Below are positions 7,086 through 17,006 of a stretch of 64,000 nucleotides of DNA, one piece after another. This DNA is from Saccharopolyspora sp. SCSIO 74807. GTDB taxonomy: Bacteria; Actinomycetota; Actinomycetes; Mycobacteriales; Pseudonocardiaceae. The notes beneath the pieces were generated by a model. That model was not told where the DNA came from. It did not search any database and saw only the letters and a program-made list of their open reading frames with translations. The stretch's first letter is position 1; the number at the start of each line of letters is the position of its first letter. The position numbers and the translations under genes were made by a program. The stretch lies in the NCBI RefSeq assembly GCF_037023755.1, contig NZ_CP146100.1:1676501-1740500 (forward strand). The letters are read 5' to 3'.

Positions 7086-8518
7086 CCCTCGTCCTTCACT
7101 ACGCAGCCCGCAGCGACCGCGGCCTGGTTCGTTCCAACAACCAGGACTCGGTCTATGCCGGCCCACGACTCCTCGCCCTCGCGGACGGCATGGGTGGCCA
7201 TGCCGCCGGTGAGGTCGCCAGCAAGGTCGTCATCGCGGCGCTGGCGCCGCTGGACGACGACGAACCCGGCGACGACCTGCTCGGGCACCTGCGGCAGGCA
7301 GTGCTGTCCGGCAATGGTGCGATCTCCGAGCTGGTCTCGCACGATCCCGACCTGGACGGGATGGGGACCACGCTGACCGCGGTGCTGTTCGCGGGCAGCA
7401 AGCTGGGGCTGGTGCACATCGGCGACTCCCGCGCCTACCTGGTGCGCGACGGCGAGCTTTCCCAGATAACCCACGACGACACCTTCGTGCAGTCGCTGAT
7501 CGACGAAGGCCGGATCACCGAAGAGGAGGCCGCCAACCACCCGCAGCGCTCGCTGCTGCTGAAGGCGTTGACCGGCCACGAGGTGGAGCCGAGCCTGGCG
7601 GTGCGCGAGGCCCGTGCGGGCGACCGCTACCTGCTGTGCTCGGACGGCCTCACCAGCCCGGTCAGCGAGGAGACGATGGCCGAGGCGCTGCGGATCGCCG
7701 ACCCGCAGGCGTGCGCAGATCGGATGATCGAGCTCGCGCTGCGCGGCGGCGGCCCGGACAACGTCACGGTGATCGTCGCCGACGTGGTGGACGTCGAATT
7801 CGGCGAGGACGCCCCGATCGTCGGGGGCGCCGCGGGAGTCGGAGAGGAGGATCCGCAGCCGGACTCTTCGGCCGCCCGCGCCAGCGCGGCGACGCTGCCG
7901 AAGCAGCCGCAGCAGCGGTACGACACATCCCCCCCTCCTGACCAACGCACGCACCGGCGAGGCCGGCTGCGTGCGCTGCTCGTGACCTGCGGAGTGCTGG
8001 CGGTGCTGGTCATCGCGGCCTTGGTGGGGCGCTGGTGGGTGCTCAACCAGTACTACATCGGCGTCAACCAGGCCGACGACGTGGTGATCTTCCAGGGCTT
8101 GCAGGGAAGTGCGCTGGGCGTGTCGCTGCGCTGGCAGGTGGAGGACTCCTGCCCGCAGGGCTCGGCGGCCGACTGCAAGCCGATCGGCATCAACGACCTG
8201 CAGGAGGCGCGCCGGACCGACGTGCGCAGCGGGATCACTGATGTGAACGGGCTGGAAGCGGCTCGCGAGTCGATGCGGCGGCTGCGGATGAATTCGCTGC
8301 TGCCGCAGTGCGAGGAGCCGAAGCCGGAACCGCCGCAGCAGCCCACTCCCCCACCGGCGGACAACCCCGCGCCCGGGAGCACGCCTCCGGGCGCCCCGGC
8401 GACGTCCACCGCACCGGGCCAGCCGCCGTCACCGCCGAGCCCGCCGCCGTCGCCGACCGACACCCCGCTGGTCTCGGTGCAGCAGACTCCCGGTGTCACC
8501 TGCCGGACGGTGAGCTGA
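7082..8518 (+). CDS. pstP: PstP: PP2C-family serine/threonine phosphatase
   Basis: PstP dephosphorylates PknA, PknB and their targets. The catalytic PPM domain (about 1-235) shows the expected metal-binding motifs: RSNNQDSV, ALADGMGGHAAGE, HIGDSRAYL and the late GGGPDNVTVIV. A linker leads to one membrane segment (about 297-318) and a 150-residue extracellular part that ends in a Pro-rich tail. Length (478) is close to the actinobacterial family. The start overlaps fhaB and the stop overlaps rodA (TGATG), consistent with one transcript. Confidence 0.95.
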   Translation: MTLVLHYAARSDRGLVRSNNQDSVYAGPRLLALADGMGGHAAGEVASKVVIAALAPLDDDEPGDDLLGHLRQAVLSGNGAISELVSHDPDLDGMGTTLTAVLFAGSKLGLVHIGDSRAYLVRDGELSQITHDDTFVQSLIDEGRITEEEAANHPQRSLLLKALTGHEVEPSLAVREARAGDRYLLCSDGLTSPVSEETMAEALRIADPQACADRMIELALRGGGPDNVTVIVADVVDVEFGEDAPIVGGAAGVGEEDPQPDSSAARASAATLPKQPQQRYDTSPPPDQRTHRRGRLRALLVTCGVLAVLVIAALVGRWWVLNQYYIGVNQADDVVIFQGLQGSALGVSLRWQVEDSCPQGSAADCKPIGINDLQEARRTDVRSGITDVNGLEAARESMRRLRMNSLLPQCEEPKPEPPQQPTPPPADNPAPGSTPPGAPATSTAPGQPPSPPSPPPSPTDTPLVSVQQTPGVTCRTVS

Positions 8519-9927
8519 TGGCACAGCCGGAAGCCGCCTCCGAGACCCACGGGTCGGCTCCGGCTCCGCGGGGCAACACCCGCCGGGGCACCGAGCTGAC
8601 CATGCTCGTGTTCTCCGCGGCGATCGTCACGGTCGCGATCATGCTGGTGGAGATCAGCCAGGAGAACACGGTCACGCGCCAGCTGTTCTACTACGGCGCG
8701 GCGTACCTGGCCCTGTTCGGCGGCGCGCACCTCGCGGTGCGCAAGTGGGCGCCGTACGCGGATCCGCTGATCCTGCCGCTGGTGGCGCTGCTGAACGGGC
8801 TCGGGATCGTGATGATCCACCGGATCGACATCGCATCGGGCAGCAGCTACACGATCCGGCAGATCGTGTGGCTCACGTTGAGCCTGGTGCTGTTCCTGCT
8901 GGTGCTGATCTTCGTCAAGGATCACCGGCTGCTGGCGAAGTACAGCTTCACCTGCGGGTTCGTCGGTCTGGCGCTGCTGGCGCTGCCCGGCGTGCTGCCG
9001 AGCGCGATCTCCGAGGCCAACGGCGCGAAGCTGTGGATCAAGATCGGTCCGCTGGGCGTGCAGCCCAGCGAGTTCGCCAAGATCCTGCTGATGGTCTTCT
9101 TCGCGTCGTTCCTGGTGTCCAAGCGCGACCTGTTCACCACGGCCGGCCGCAAGTTCCTGAACGTGGAGCTGCCGCGACCGCGCGACCTGATGCCGATCCT
9201 GGTGGCCTGGGCGGCCGCGATCGGCATCGGTGTGCTGGAGAAGGACCTGGGCACGTCGCTGCTGTTCTTCGGCATCGTGCTGGTGATGATCTACATCGCC
9301 ACCGAGCGCGCGATCTGGGTGGTGCTGGGCCTGTCGCTGTTCGCGGGGGGTGCCTTCCTCGCGTTCCAGCTGGTCGGCCGCGTGCAGGACCGGGTCAACG
9401 GCTGGCTGAATCCGCTCAGCGAGGACGACACCGTCTACCAGCTCCGGGAAGCGCTGTTCGGCCTCGGTTACGGCGGCATCGGCGGGACCGGCCTGGGCAA
9501 CGGAAGCCCCGAGCGGGTGCCGTTCTCGTTCAGCGACTTCATCGTCACGTCGCTGGGTGAAGAGCTCGGGCTGGTCGGCCTGATGGCGATCTTCATGATG
9601 TACCTGATGCTGATGATGCGCGGTCTGCGCAGCGCATTGGCGGTGCGCGACTCTTTCGGCAAGCTGTTCGGCGGCGGGCTGTCGTTCGTGCTCGCCCTGC
9701 AGTTGTTCGTGGTGGCCGGTGGTGTCACCGGGTTGATCCCGCTGACCGGCCTTACTGCGCCGTTCCTGGCGTACGGCGGTTCCTCGCTGCTGGCGAACTA
9801 CATCCTGATCGCGTTCCTGCTGCGCATCTCGGACGCGGCGCGCCGACCGCAGACTCCGGCCAAGCCGAAGCAGCAGCAGGCGCCGATCGCCGAAGCACAT
9901 ACCGAGCTGGTGGAGCGTCCGCGATGA
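8518..9927 (+). CDS. rodA: RodA/FtsW-family SEDS glycosyltransferase
   Basis: The protein polymerises lipid II into glycan strands with a partner class B PBP, here the next gene. It has 469 residues and about ten to twelve membrane segments. SEDS landmarks are present: GAKLWIKIGPLGVQPSEFAK, EKDLGTSLLFFG, the ending GLTAPFLAYGGSSLLANY and the conserved acidic region around LGEELGLVGL. The ATG overlaps the pstP stop by one base and the stop overlaps pbpA by four, so stoichiometric synthesis with PBPA is likely. FtsW proper is normally in the dcw cluster, so RodA is the better name. Confidence 0.93.
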   Translation: MAQPEAASETHGSAPAPRGNTRRGTELTMLVFSAAIVTVAIMLVEISQENTVTRQLFYYGAAYLALFGGAHLAVRKWAPYADPLILPLVALLNGLGIVMIHRIDIASGSSYTIRQIVWLTLSLVLFLLVLIFVKDHRLLAKYSFTCGFVGLALLALPGVLPSAISEANGAKLWIKIGPLGVQPSEFAKILLMVFFASFLVSKRDLFTTAGRKFLNVELPRPRDLMPILVAWAAAIGIGVLEKDLGTSLLFFGIVLVMIYIATERAIWVVLGLSLFAGGAFLAFQLVGRVQDRVNGWLNPLSEDDTVYQLREALFGLGYGGIGGTGLGNGSPERVPFSFSDFIVTSLGEELGLVGLMAIFMMYLMLMMRGLRSALAVRDSFGKLFGGGLSFVLALQLFVVAGGVTGLIPLTGLTAPFLAYGGSSLLANYILIAFLLRISDAARRPQTPAKPKQQQAPIAEAHTELVERPR

Positions 9928-11375
9928 ACAAGCCGTTGCGCCGGGTGGCGATGGCCATGATGGCGATGGTGCTGCTGCTGATGGGCAACGTCACCTACGT
10001 GCAGGTGATCCAGGCCGGTGAGCTGCGGGACCACCCGCAGAACCGCCGGACGATCTACGACGAGTACTCCCACCAGCGCGGGCAGATCATCGCGGGCGGG
10101 CAGTCCGTGGCCAACTCGGTGGAGACCCCGGACGAGCTGAAGTACCTGCGCACCTACCCGAAGGGGCCGGCGTACGCGCCGGTGACCGGGTTCTACTCCG
10201 CCTCCCACGGCTCCAACGGCATCGAACGGGCCAAGGACAAGATCCTCAACGGCTCGGACGACAGCATGGCCTTGGGGCGGCTCTCGGACATGATCACCGG
10301 TCGCGACCCCGCGGGCGGGGACGTGGAGCTGACCATCGACTCGGCCATGCAGGAGACCGCCTACCAGCAGCTCACCAGCAAGGGCTACCAAGGCTCGGTG
10401 GTGGCGCTGAACCCGAAGAGCGGCGAAATCCTGAGCATGGCCAACGCGCCCTCCTACGACCCGAACCCGCTGGCTTCGCACAACCGCAACGTCGCCGCGA
10501 AGCACTGGAAGGCGCAGGAGAACGCCGAGGGCTCGCCGATGAGCAACCGCTCGGTCTCCGAGATCTACCCGCCCGGTTCGACCTTCAAGCTGATCACCAC
10601 GGCGGCCGCGCTGGACAGCGGCTACCAGCCGAACAGCCCGGTCACCCGCGACTCGTCGATCACGCTGCCGAACACGAACACGCAGCTGCCGAACTACGGC
10701 GGCAACACCTGCAAGGGCGGGACGCTGACCGAGGCGCTGGCGCACTCGTGCAACACCGCGTTCGCCGAGGTCGCGGGCAAGGTCGGCGCCGACAAGCTGC
10801 GCGAAACCGCAGGCAAGTTCGGGTTCGGCAAGGACCTGCAGATCCCGATGGAGGTCGCCAAGTCCGACCTCGGCCCGATGTCCGATCCCGCCTCGCTGTA
10901 CCAGAGCGGCATCGGCCAGCGCGACGTGCGCGTCACCCCGATGCAGAACGCGATGATGGCCGCCGCGATCGCCAACGACGGCAAGCTGATGAAGCCGCAG
11001 CTGGTCAAGAGCACCCGGGCGCCGGACATGGAGGTCATGGACCAGCTGCAGCCGGAGCAGATGAGCCAGGCCGTGTCCGCGAACGCCGCTCGGCAGATCA
11101 AGGACATGATGCTGCAGTCGGAGAAGTACACGAAGGGCTCCGGCAAGATCTCCGGCGTCGACATCGCCTCCAAGACCGGCACCGCCCAGCACGGCGACGA
11201 GGGCGACAAGCCGCACGGCTGGTACGTGGCGTTCGCGCCCGCTGAGGACCCGCAGATCGCGGTCGCGGTCATCGTCGAGAACGGTGGCGACGAGGGCGCC
11301 GAGGCGACCGGTGGTTCGATCGCCGCCCCGATCGGCCGCGAGGTGATCCGCGCGGGCTTGCAGGGAGGTGGCTGA
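9924..11375 (+). CDS. pbpA: PBPA: class B penicillin-binding protein transpeptidase
   Basis: PBPA crosslinks peptidoglycan and partners with RodA. It has 483 residues, an N-terminal membrane anchor (about 7-29) and a transpeptidase domain with the active-site PPGSTFK (Ser219, Lys222), the SCN motif in HSCNTAF and the KTGTAQ motif near the end. A GYQGSVVALNPKSGEILSM block precedes the catalytic part. There is no PASTA domain. It is coupled to rodA by ATGA and lies three bases before the kinase gene. Confidence 0.95.
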   Translation: MNKPLRRVAMAMMAMVLLLMGNVTYVQVIQAGELRDHPQNRRTIYDEYSHQRGQIIAGGQSVANSVETPDELKYLRTYPKGPAYAPVTGFYSASHGSNGIERAKDKILNGSDDSMALGRLSDMITGRDPAGGDVELTIDSAMQETAYQQLTSKGYQGSVVALNPKSGEILSMANAPSYDPNPLASHNRNVAAKHWKAQENAEGSPMSNRSVSEIYPPGSTFKLITTAAALDSGYQPNSPVTRDSSITLPNTNTQLPNYGGNTCKGGTLTEALAHSCNTAFAEVAGKVGADKLRETAGKFGFGKDLQIPMEVAKSDLGPMSDPASLYQSGIGQRDVRVTPMQNAMMAAAIANDGKLMKPQLVKSTRAPDMEVMDQLQPEQMSQAVSANAARQIKDMMLQSEKYTKGSGKISGVDIASKTGTAQHGDEGDKPHGWYVAFAPAEDPQIAVAVIVENGGDEGAEATGGSIAAPIGREVIRAGLQGGG

Positions 11376-11378
11376 TCA

Positions 11379-12977
11379 GTGCTGACCTCCGGCCAGTTGC
11401 TCGCCGAGCGGTACCGCTTGGGCCTGCGGATCGCCGTGGGTGGAATGGGCGAGGTGTGGGAAGCCGTCGACGTCCGGTTGGACCGCACGGTCGCGATCAA
11501 GGTGCTCAAGCCGGAGTTGTGCGGGGATGCCGAGTTCCTGCACCGCTTCCGCACCGAAGCGCGCACCACCGCCTCCCTGAACCACCCGGGGATCGCCGCC
11601 GTGCACGACTACGGCGAAACCGCGGCGATCCCGGACGGGCCGGAGGACACCGCCTACCTGGTGATGGAACTGGTCGAGGGCGAGCCGCTGGCGGCGGTGC
11701 TGGCCCGCGAGGGCCGGATCGCCCCGGAGCACGTCGTGGACATGCTGGAACAGGCGGGCAACGCCTTGCAGGCCGCGCACGAGCGTGGCCTGGTGCACCG
11801 CGACGTGAAGCCCGGCAACATCCTGATCACCCCGACCGGCACGGTGAAGCTCACCGACTTCGGCATCGCGAAGGCGGCGGATGCCGCGCCGGTCACGCGT
11901 TCGGGAATGGTCATGGGAACTGCGCACTACATCGCCCCGGAGCAGGCGCTGGGCGGTGACGCGACCCCCTCCAGCGACGTGTATTCGCTGGCGGTGGTCG
12001 GCTACGAGTGCTTGAAGGGGTATCGCCCGTTCCTGTCGGACAACGCGGTCACGGTCGCGATGATGCACATCCGCGAGCTACCGCCGCCGTTGCCGCCGGA
12101 CGTGCCGCCGGGGGTGCGGGCGTTGCTCGAAGCGACGCTGGTGAAGGACCCCCGGCGCCGCTACGGCGGGGGCGGCGAGTTCGCCGCCGCGGTGGCCGCG
12201 GTACGGGCCGGATTACCGCTACCGACGCCTGCGGCGCTGGGCATCCCGCCGCAGCAACCACCACCGAGGAACGTGGGGGCACCCTCCGGAGGCGTGCCCC
12301 CGCTGCATGTCGGGCAGCCCGCACTTCCCGGCGGACAGCTCGGCGGCACGTATCCCCCGGGGTCGGTGCAGCTGCCAGCGGCCGCCCAGCAGTCCGGGCC
12401 CCCGACTTCGGGAATCCCGGTGCAGGCTTCCGCGCAGCGCCGTTCCCGGGCCGCGCTGTGGGTGGTGCTCGCGCTGCTCGGCGTGATCGTCGTCGTGCTG
12501 ATCGGCTGGCTGAGCTGGTTGCTCATGCCCGGCACGATGGCCGTCGCCGCCGGCTCGCCGCTGCTCGGTGCGATGGGGTGGCGGCGTCGAATCGAGACCG
12601 TGCGCACCGGCGCAACTCCGAAGGCGGTACCGGGAACCGCGGCAGTCGGCTCTGCAACGATGGGGGCCACTCGCGTGGACCCGCGTCGGTGCGCCGACGA
12701 GCTGAGGCTCCTGGATTCTTCGGGATGGATCAGACAGACTGCGCTACGGCATTCCGGTCGTGACCACGCGCGCCGTGCGGGCGCCGGGAGCCGGTCACCG
12801 GAGCCTTCGCGGCCGGCGTTCGGAATCGTTCCCGCCGTCGGACCGACCAGGACGGGAACAGCCGGAACGGGGACACACCACGCAGGTCGGCGCCACCATC
12901 CGGCGGCGATCGGCAGCGGACTGCGGGTCGGCATGATGGGACGATCATTGACAAGGATCGGGACGACGCATCGATGA
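11379..12977 (+). CDS. pknA: PknA-type serine/threonine protein kinase
   Basis: The kinase domain (about 11-275) is complete: glycine loop [11 protein letters not shown], Lys41 in VAIK, HRD at 139-141 (HRDVKPGN), DFG at 159-161 and the [10 protein letters not shown] activation-end motif. A Pro/Gly-rich linker leads to a single membrane segment (about 358-382). PknA acts with PknB in cell shape and division control. The last 150 residues are odd: rich in Arg, His and Thr, with looser third-position GC than the rest, and resemble translated noncoding DNA. They are retained because the frame runs to a four-base ATGA overlap with pknB. A frameshift or stop loss near 12,530-12,600 is possible. Confidence 0.85.
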   Translation: MLTSGQLLAERYRLGLRIAVGGMGEVWEAVDVRLDRTVAIKVLKPELCGDAEFLHRFRTEARTTASLNHPGIAAVHDYGETAAIPDGPEDTAYLVMELVEGEPLAAVLAREGRIAPEHVVDMLEQAGNALQAAHERGLVHRDVKPGNILITPTGTVKLTDFGIAKAADAAPVTRSGMVMGTAHYIAPEQALGGDATPSSDVYSLAVVGYECLKGYRPFLSDNAVTVAMMHIRELPPPLPPDVPPGVRALLEATLVKDPRRRYGGGGEFAAAVAAVRAGLPLPTPAALGIPPQQPPPRNVGAPSGGVPPLHVGQPALPGGQLGGTYPPGSVQLPAAAQQSGPPTSGIPVQASAQRRSRAALWVVLALLGVIVVVLIGWLSWLLMPGTMAVAAGSPLLGAMGWRRRIETVRTGATPKAVPGTAAVGSATMGATRVDPRRCADELRLLDSSGWIRQTALRHSGRDHARRAGAGSRSPEPSRPAFGIVPAVGPTRTGTAGTGTHHAGRRHHPAAIGSGLRVGMMGRSLTRIGTTHR

Positions 12978-14953
12978 GCTCACCGCGACTTCTCTCCAAC
13001 CGCTACGAACTCGGGGACAACCTCGGGTACGGCGGTATGTCGGAGGTCCACCGCGGCCGGGACATCCGGCTGGGGCGCGACGTGGCGGTCAAGGTATTGC
13101 GCGCCGACCTGGCCCGCGATCCCACGTTCCAGCTGCGCTTCCGCCGGGAAGCGCAGAACGCCGCGGCGCTGAACCACCCGGCGATCGTCGCCGTCTACGA
13201 CACCGGTGAGACGGAGTCGGAGAACGGGCCGCTGCCGTACATCGTCATGGAGTACGTGGACGGCCGGACGCTGCGCGACATCGTCAAGACCGAGGGCCCG
13301 CTGACGCCGCGCCGGGCCATGGAGGTCATGGCGGACGCTTCGGCTGCGCTGGACTTCAGCCACCGGCACGGCATCGTGCACCGCGACGTCAAACCGGCCA
13401 ACATCATGATCACCCGCTCCGGCGCGGTGAAGGTGATGGACTTCGGCATCGCCCGCGCGCTCGCCGACGGGCAAGCGGCGGTGACGCAGACCGCCGCCGT
13501 GATCGGCACGGCGCAATACCTGTCCCCGGAACAGGCGCGCGGCGAGTCGGTGGACGCCCGCTCCGACGTGTACGCATCGGGTTGCGTGCTGTTCGAACTG
13601 CTGGCCTCGGAGCCGCCGTTCACCGGTGACTCGCCGGTGGCGGTGGCCTACCAGCACGTGCGGGAGGATCCGCGCAAACCTTCGGACGTCAACCAGACCG
13701 TGCCCGCTTCGCTGGACGCGGTGGTGCTCAAGGCGTTGAGCAAGAACCCGGCCAACCGCTACCAGTCGGCCGCCGAGATGCGCGCCGACCTGGTGCGGGT
13801 GTTGTCCGGGCAGCGCCCGAAGGCTCCGATGGTCATGTCGGAGGAGGAGCGCACCTCGATGATGGCTCCCCCGCCTGCCAACACCGAGGTGTTCACCCCG
13901 GGCAGGCACCGTTCCGGGGACCGTCCCACCGGCACGACCGCGGTCGTCGACGACGACCCGCCGCAGGGCAGGGGCCGCCGGAACTGGCTGATCGCGTTGG
14001 TGACGCTCGCCTGCGTGGCGGTGTTCGCGCTGGTCGCTTGGCTGGCGACCGGGATCTTCGGCGGGCCGGAGCAACCGAAGCAGGTCGCGGTGCCACCGGT
14101 GCAGGGCATGACGATGGCCGCAGCGCGCGAGCAGCTCAACTCGCAGGGCTGGCACTTCGACACGTCCCCTTGCTTCTCGCCCGCGGACCAGGTCGGTCAC
14201 GTCATGAAGCAGGACCCGCCGCCGGGCGCGATGGTGCTCAAGAGCCAGACGCGGATCAACCTCTGCGAGGGCAAGGGCCCCGAGATGGTCCAGGTGCCGG
14301 ACATCTACGGCAAGGGCAAGAACGAGGCAGCCCAGCTGCTGGCCCAGGCCGGGCTGAGCATCGGCCTGGACGACAAGGAGACCCCGGTCGAGGACTCCAG
14401 CCTGGTCGGCCGGATCGTGGAGTGGGACAACAAGGGCAGTTCCGTGGCCAAGGGCACCACGATCAACGTGACGATCGGTGCCGAGATCCCGAAGACGCTG
14501 CTGCCCACCGTGGTCGGCCTGCCCTACGAGCAGGCGAAGGCGACGTTGGAGAGCGCGGGCTTCAAGGTCAAGCGCCAGGAGCGCGACTCCGAGCAGCCCG
14601 GCAACCAGGTGATCGACCAGAACCCGAGCGGCAGCACGCAGGTCAAGCGCAACGCCGAGGTCACCCTGGTCGTCTCGAACAGCGCCCAGTTGACCATGCC
14701 ATCGTTGACCGGCAAGTCGAAGGAAGAGGCGGAAGCCGAGCTCAAGAAGCTCGGCTGGAACGGCTCGATCAACGAGCAGAAGACGCCGACCAATGACACG
14801 AGCATGGACGACAAGGTGCTCGGCAGTTCACCGTCGGCCGGTCAGAAGATCAGCAAGAACCAGTCGGTGACGTTGCAGATCGGCGAGTACGACCTCAGCC
14901 CGAGCGGCAGCAATCCGCCGACCACGGGTGGGCTGCTCCCGCCGTTCGACTGA
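12974..14953 (+). CDS. pknB: PknB: PASTA-domain serine/threonine protein kinase
   Basis: PknB senses peptidoglycan fragments or lipid II and controls growth and cell-wall synthesis. Of its 659 residues, 1-275 form the kinase: Lys40 in VAVK, HRD 136-138, DFG 156-158 and activation loop [12 protein letters not shown] with Thr171 and Thr173, the same positions autophosphorylated in M. tuberculosis. A juxtamembrane stretch, one membrane segment (about 336-360) and four extracellular PASTA repeats follow, beginning near [27 protein letters not shown] and LTMPSLTGK. It closes the operon and is followed by a strong terminator. Confidence 0.97.
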   Translation: MSSPRLLSNRYELGDNLGYGGMSEVHRGRDIRLGRDVAVKVLRADLARDPTFQLRFRREAQNAAALNHPAIVAVYDTGETESENGPLPYIVMEYVDGRTLRDIVKTEGPLTPRRAMEVMADASAALDFSHRHGIVHRDVKPANIMITRSGAVKVMDFGIARALADGQAAVTQTAAVIGTAQYLSPEQARGESVDARSDVYASGCVLFELLASEPPFTGDSPVAVAYQHVREDPRKPSDVNQTVPASLDAVVLKALSKNPANRYQSAAEMRADLVRVLSGQRPKAPMVMSEEERTSMMAPPPANTEVFTPGRHRSGDRPTGTTAVVDDDPPQGRGRRNWLIALVTLACVAVFALVAWLATGIFGGPEQPKQVAVPPVQGMTMAAAREQLNSQGWHFDTSPCFSPADQVGHVMKQDPPPGAMVLKSQTRINLCEGKGPEMVQVPDIYGKGKNEAAQLLAQAGLSIGLDDKETPVEDSSLVGRIVEWDNKGSSVAKGTTINVTIGAEIPKTLLPTVVGLPYEQAKATLESAGFKVKRQERDSEQPGNQVIDQNPSGSTQVKRNAEVTLVVSNSAQLTMPSLTGKSKEEAEAELKKLGWNGSINEQKTPTNDTSMDDKVLGSSPSAGQKISKNQSVTLQIGEYDLSPSGSNPPTTGGLLPPFD

Positions 14954-14965
14954 TCGAAAACTTCA

Positions 14966-15000
14966 AGGCGCCGCCGCGCAGGGTCGCGGCGGCGCCTTTT
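14966..15000 (+). terminator. Intrinsic terminator of the fhaA-pknB operon
   Basis: GGCGCCGCCGCG and CGCGGCGGCGCC form a perfect twelve-pair stem with loop CAGGGT, followed by six T. It starts 13 bases after the pknB stop. Confidence 0.93.
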
Positions 15001-15054
15001 TGCGTGCCTAGTGCGCTCGGCCGGGCCGCGTGCTGCGCGGCCGGCGATCCGGCG

Positions 15055-15068
15055 GTTTCACGTGGAAC
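15055..15068. repeat. Near-consensus parS site (13 of 14 bases)
   Basis: GTTTCACGTGGAAC differs from the parS core GTTTCACGTGAAAC at one base. It lies between the pknB terminator and the end of trpG, about 17.5 kb from oriC, outside any gene. Whether ParB binds it is untested; one substitution in the inner arm usually weakens binding. Confidence 0.5.
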
Positions 15069-15107
15069 CGCCTTCGCCCCAGCGCAGGGACTCGCGAATG
15101 ATCAAGC

Positions 15108-15749
15108 TCAGCGGTGCGCCGCGGCGGCGAGTGCGCGCATCTCGCCTTCCAGCTCGTCCACCAGCTCCGCCGGAACCGGGTGCCCGGCCGCGGCCATCCA
15201 GTTCGCCAGCATCCGGTGCCCGCCGTCGGTGAGCACCGACTCGGGGTGGAACTGCACGCCTTCGAGCGGCAGCTCGGGGTGCCGCATCCCCATCACGATG
15301 CCGTCGGCGGTGCGCGCGGTGACTTCGAACTCCGCGGGCACGGTCGTCGCGCGCACGATCAGCGAGTGATAACGGGTGGCGACGAACGGCTGCGGCAATC
15401 CGGCGAACACGCCCGCTGCGGAGTGTTCGATCATCGAGGTCTTGCCGTGCAGCAGCACCGGCGCCCGCTCGACCACGCCGCCCCAAGCCGCGCCGATCGC
15501 CTGATGCCCGAGGCACACACCGAACAGCGGTCGCCGGTCGCGGGCGCAGCGCTGCACCAGCTCCACCGACCGGCCCGCGCGGTCCGGCGTGCCGGGGCCG
15601 GGGCTGAGCAGGATGCCGTCGGCGGCTTCGACGTCGGCATCGGTGACCGCGTCGTTGCGCCGCACCACGCACTCCGCGCCCAACTGGGCGAGGTACTGGA
15701 CGAGGTTGTAGACGAAGCTGTCGTAGTTGTCGACGACTAGTACGCGCAC
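15108..15749 (-). CDS. trpG: Glutamine amidotransferase subunit of anthranilate or aminodeoxychorismate synthase
   Basis: This class I glutamine amidotransferase releases ammonia from glutamine for its TrpE or PabB partner. The 213-residue protein shows DNYDSFVYNLVQYL, the oxyanion motif SPGPGTPD, the nucleophile Cys79 in GVCLGHQ, and the His168/Glu170 pair in VQFHPES. Sequence alone does not separate TrpG from PabA; no synthase partner is nearby. The GTG start gives the standard length. The same gene occupies this position beside pknB in mycobacteria. Confidence 0.92.
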   Translation of the reverse strand: MRVLVVDNYDSFVYNLVQYLAQLGAECVVRRNDAVTDADVEAADGILLSPGPGTPDRAGRSVELVQRCARDRRPLFGVCLGHQAIGAAWGGVVERAPVLLHGKTSMIEHSAAGVFAGLPQPFVATRYHSLIVRATTVPAEFEVTARTADGIVMGMRHPELPLEGVQFHPESVLTDGGHRMLANWMAAAGHPVPAELVDELEGEMRALAAAAHR

Positions 15750-15789
15750 GTGGCCACCATACCGGCGGCGTCCACGGATTTCGGCGGGC

Positions 15790-15945
15790 TCAGACCGTGG
15801 TCACATCGCTGAACGGGAGCTTCGGTTCCAGCCACGGGAACACGACGAACAGCAGCAGTGCGATGACCGCGAGCACCAGCAGGACCGCCTCCGCGATCTT
15901 GACCCCGAGCGGTCCCGGCAGCTGCCGCCAGACCCAGGCGTACAT
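15790..15945 (-). CDS. Sortase-associated small membrane protein
   Basis: This 51-residue protein (MYAWVWRQLPGPLGVKIAEA...) has one hydrophobic segment (about 18-41) and a short conserved-looking tail FPWLEPKLPFSDV. Its ATG overlaps the sortase stop by one base (TGATG), so the two are translationally coupled. Small proteins of this type accompany class E sortases in other actinomycetes; a role in sortase assembly is plausible but not shown. Confidence 0.8.
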   Translation of the reverse strand: MYAWVWRQLPGPLGVKIAEAVLLVLAVIALLLFVVFPWLEPKLPFSDVTTV

Positions 15946-16763
15946 CAGGACTCCTCCAACTCGGGCGGGCGCAGTTCCGGCTGCGCCGGTTCCTTCGGGT
16001 ACTGCTTGACCAGCACGCCGTGGACGATCAACCGCTGCGCCGCGGAGAACCGCGGATGACAGGTGGTCAGCGTGATCATCCGGGTTTGCTGGGAGCGCGG
16101 CAGCAGCTCACGCGGTTTCCCGGGGACCGGGTAGATCACCTCGCCCTGGTCCGGGCGCACGATGTCTCGGCCGGCCACTCCGGCATAGGGTCCGCCGATC
16201 GGCGCGACGCCTCCGCACCGCGAATCGTGCGCAGGGTTCCAGCCGGCGGCTTCGCCCTGCATCGGCAGCACGCGGTAGATGTACCAGTCGGTTGCGGTCT
16301 CGGTGACCACGGCATCGCACGAGCGCAGCTGGTCGAGGTCGCCGAACGGCGCACCGCGCCCGATCCGGTGCCCGGCCACGGCGAAATTGCCCTGCTCTCC
16401 GGGCAGCGCGGTGCCGGTGTAGTGCCCGGGGCCGTTCGCCAGCGTCCGGGTATCGGTCCCCTCCAGCACGGTGTAGCGGAAGTCGTGCCCCAGCGCGGGG
16501 ATGTAGAGCTCGGCGAACCCGTCGCCGTCCACCACGGCAGGCTGCTGCGCCGGCCCGTGCTGCCACCGCTCGCGGAGCCGCTTGCCCGCCTCGGCCTGGC
16601 GGTGAGCGCTGAACCAGTCCGTTACGTACACCTCGTAGAACACGAACAGCAGCAGCACCAGACCGAAGGTGATCAGCACCTCTCCGCATCCTCGGACGAC
16701 CTTGCCGACCCGCTCGGGCCGCCGATCGGGCGGCGGGGACTCTGCGACCTCGGAGGTTGACAC
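15945..16763 (-). CDS. Class E sortase
   Basis: Sortases join cell-wall sorting-signal proteins to peptidoglycan. This 272-residue protein has an N-terminal membrane anchor (about 28-47) and the class E catalytic domain: His132 in NFAVAGHR, Cys235 in TLTTCHPRFS and Arg244 in AAQR. GTG at 16763 has AGAGGAG three bases upstream; the frame is open further back but that part overlaps the divergent crgA leader. No LAXTG-type substrate is encoded in the window. In M. tuberculosis a different gene sits between trpG and crgA, so this pair is an insertion relative to that order. Confidence 0.92.
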   Translation of the reverse strand: MSTSEVAESPPPDRRPERVGKVVRGCGEVLITFGLVLLLFVFYEVYVTDWFSAHRQAEAGKRLRERWQHGPAQQPAVVDGDGFAELYIPALGHDFRYTVLEGTDTRTLANGPGHYTGTALPGEQGNFAVAGHRIGRGAPFGDLDQLRSCDAVVTETATDWYIYRVLPMQGEAAGWNPAHDSRCGGVAPIGGPYAGVAGRDIVRPDQGEVIYPVPGKPRELLPRSQQTRMITLTTCHPRFSAAQRLIVHGVLVKQYPKEPAQPELRPPELEES

Positions 16764-17006
16764 GGTCTCCTCTCGACACGACCTGATCAGCACCGGCGAA
16801 GGGGTGTTCGGTCGGATGCGCAATTGCGTTAACGTGTAGATGGACAACGAGCAGCGCCGTTCGCGGTTCCGCCCCGCCCGGTTCGCCGGGAATCGCGGTC
16901 GGGACCAGCACGGCCGATCGCGCGAGCGGCCATCGGGCGTTTCCGCGGCGCTGTCAGCAGACCCCGCGCAGGCGCGAGCGCCGCCGACCCGCACGACGAG
17001 GACAAC

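Noticed and set aside
8053-9900. 615-codon open frame antisense to pstP/rodA
   Set aside because: Gln/Arg/His-rich shadow of two well-defined genes; composition unlike any protein family.
9798-11216. 472-codon open frame antisense to pbpA
   Set aside because: Composition is Val/Arg/His/Leu-rich and repetitive, with no domain; the plus strand encodes a complete PBP.
12948-12976. TTGACA near the end of pknA as a pknB promoter
   Set aside because: At 17-18 bp spacing there is no -10 hexamer, and any start would fall within pknB.
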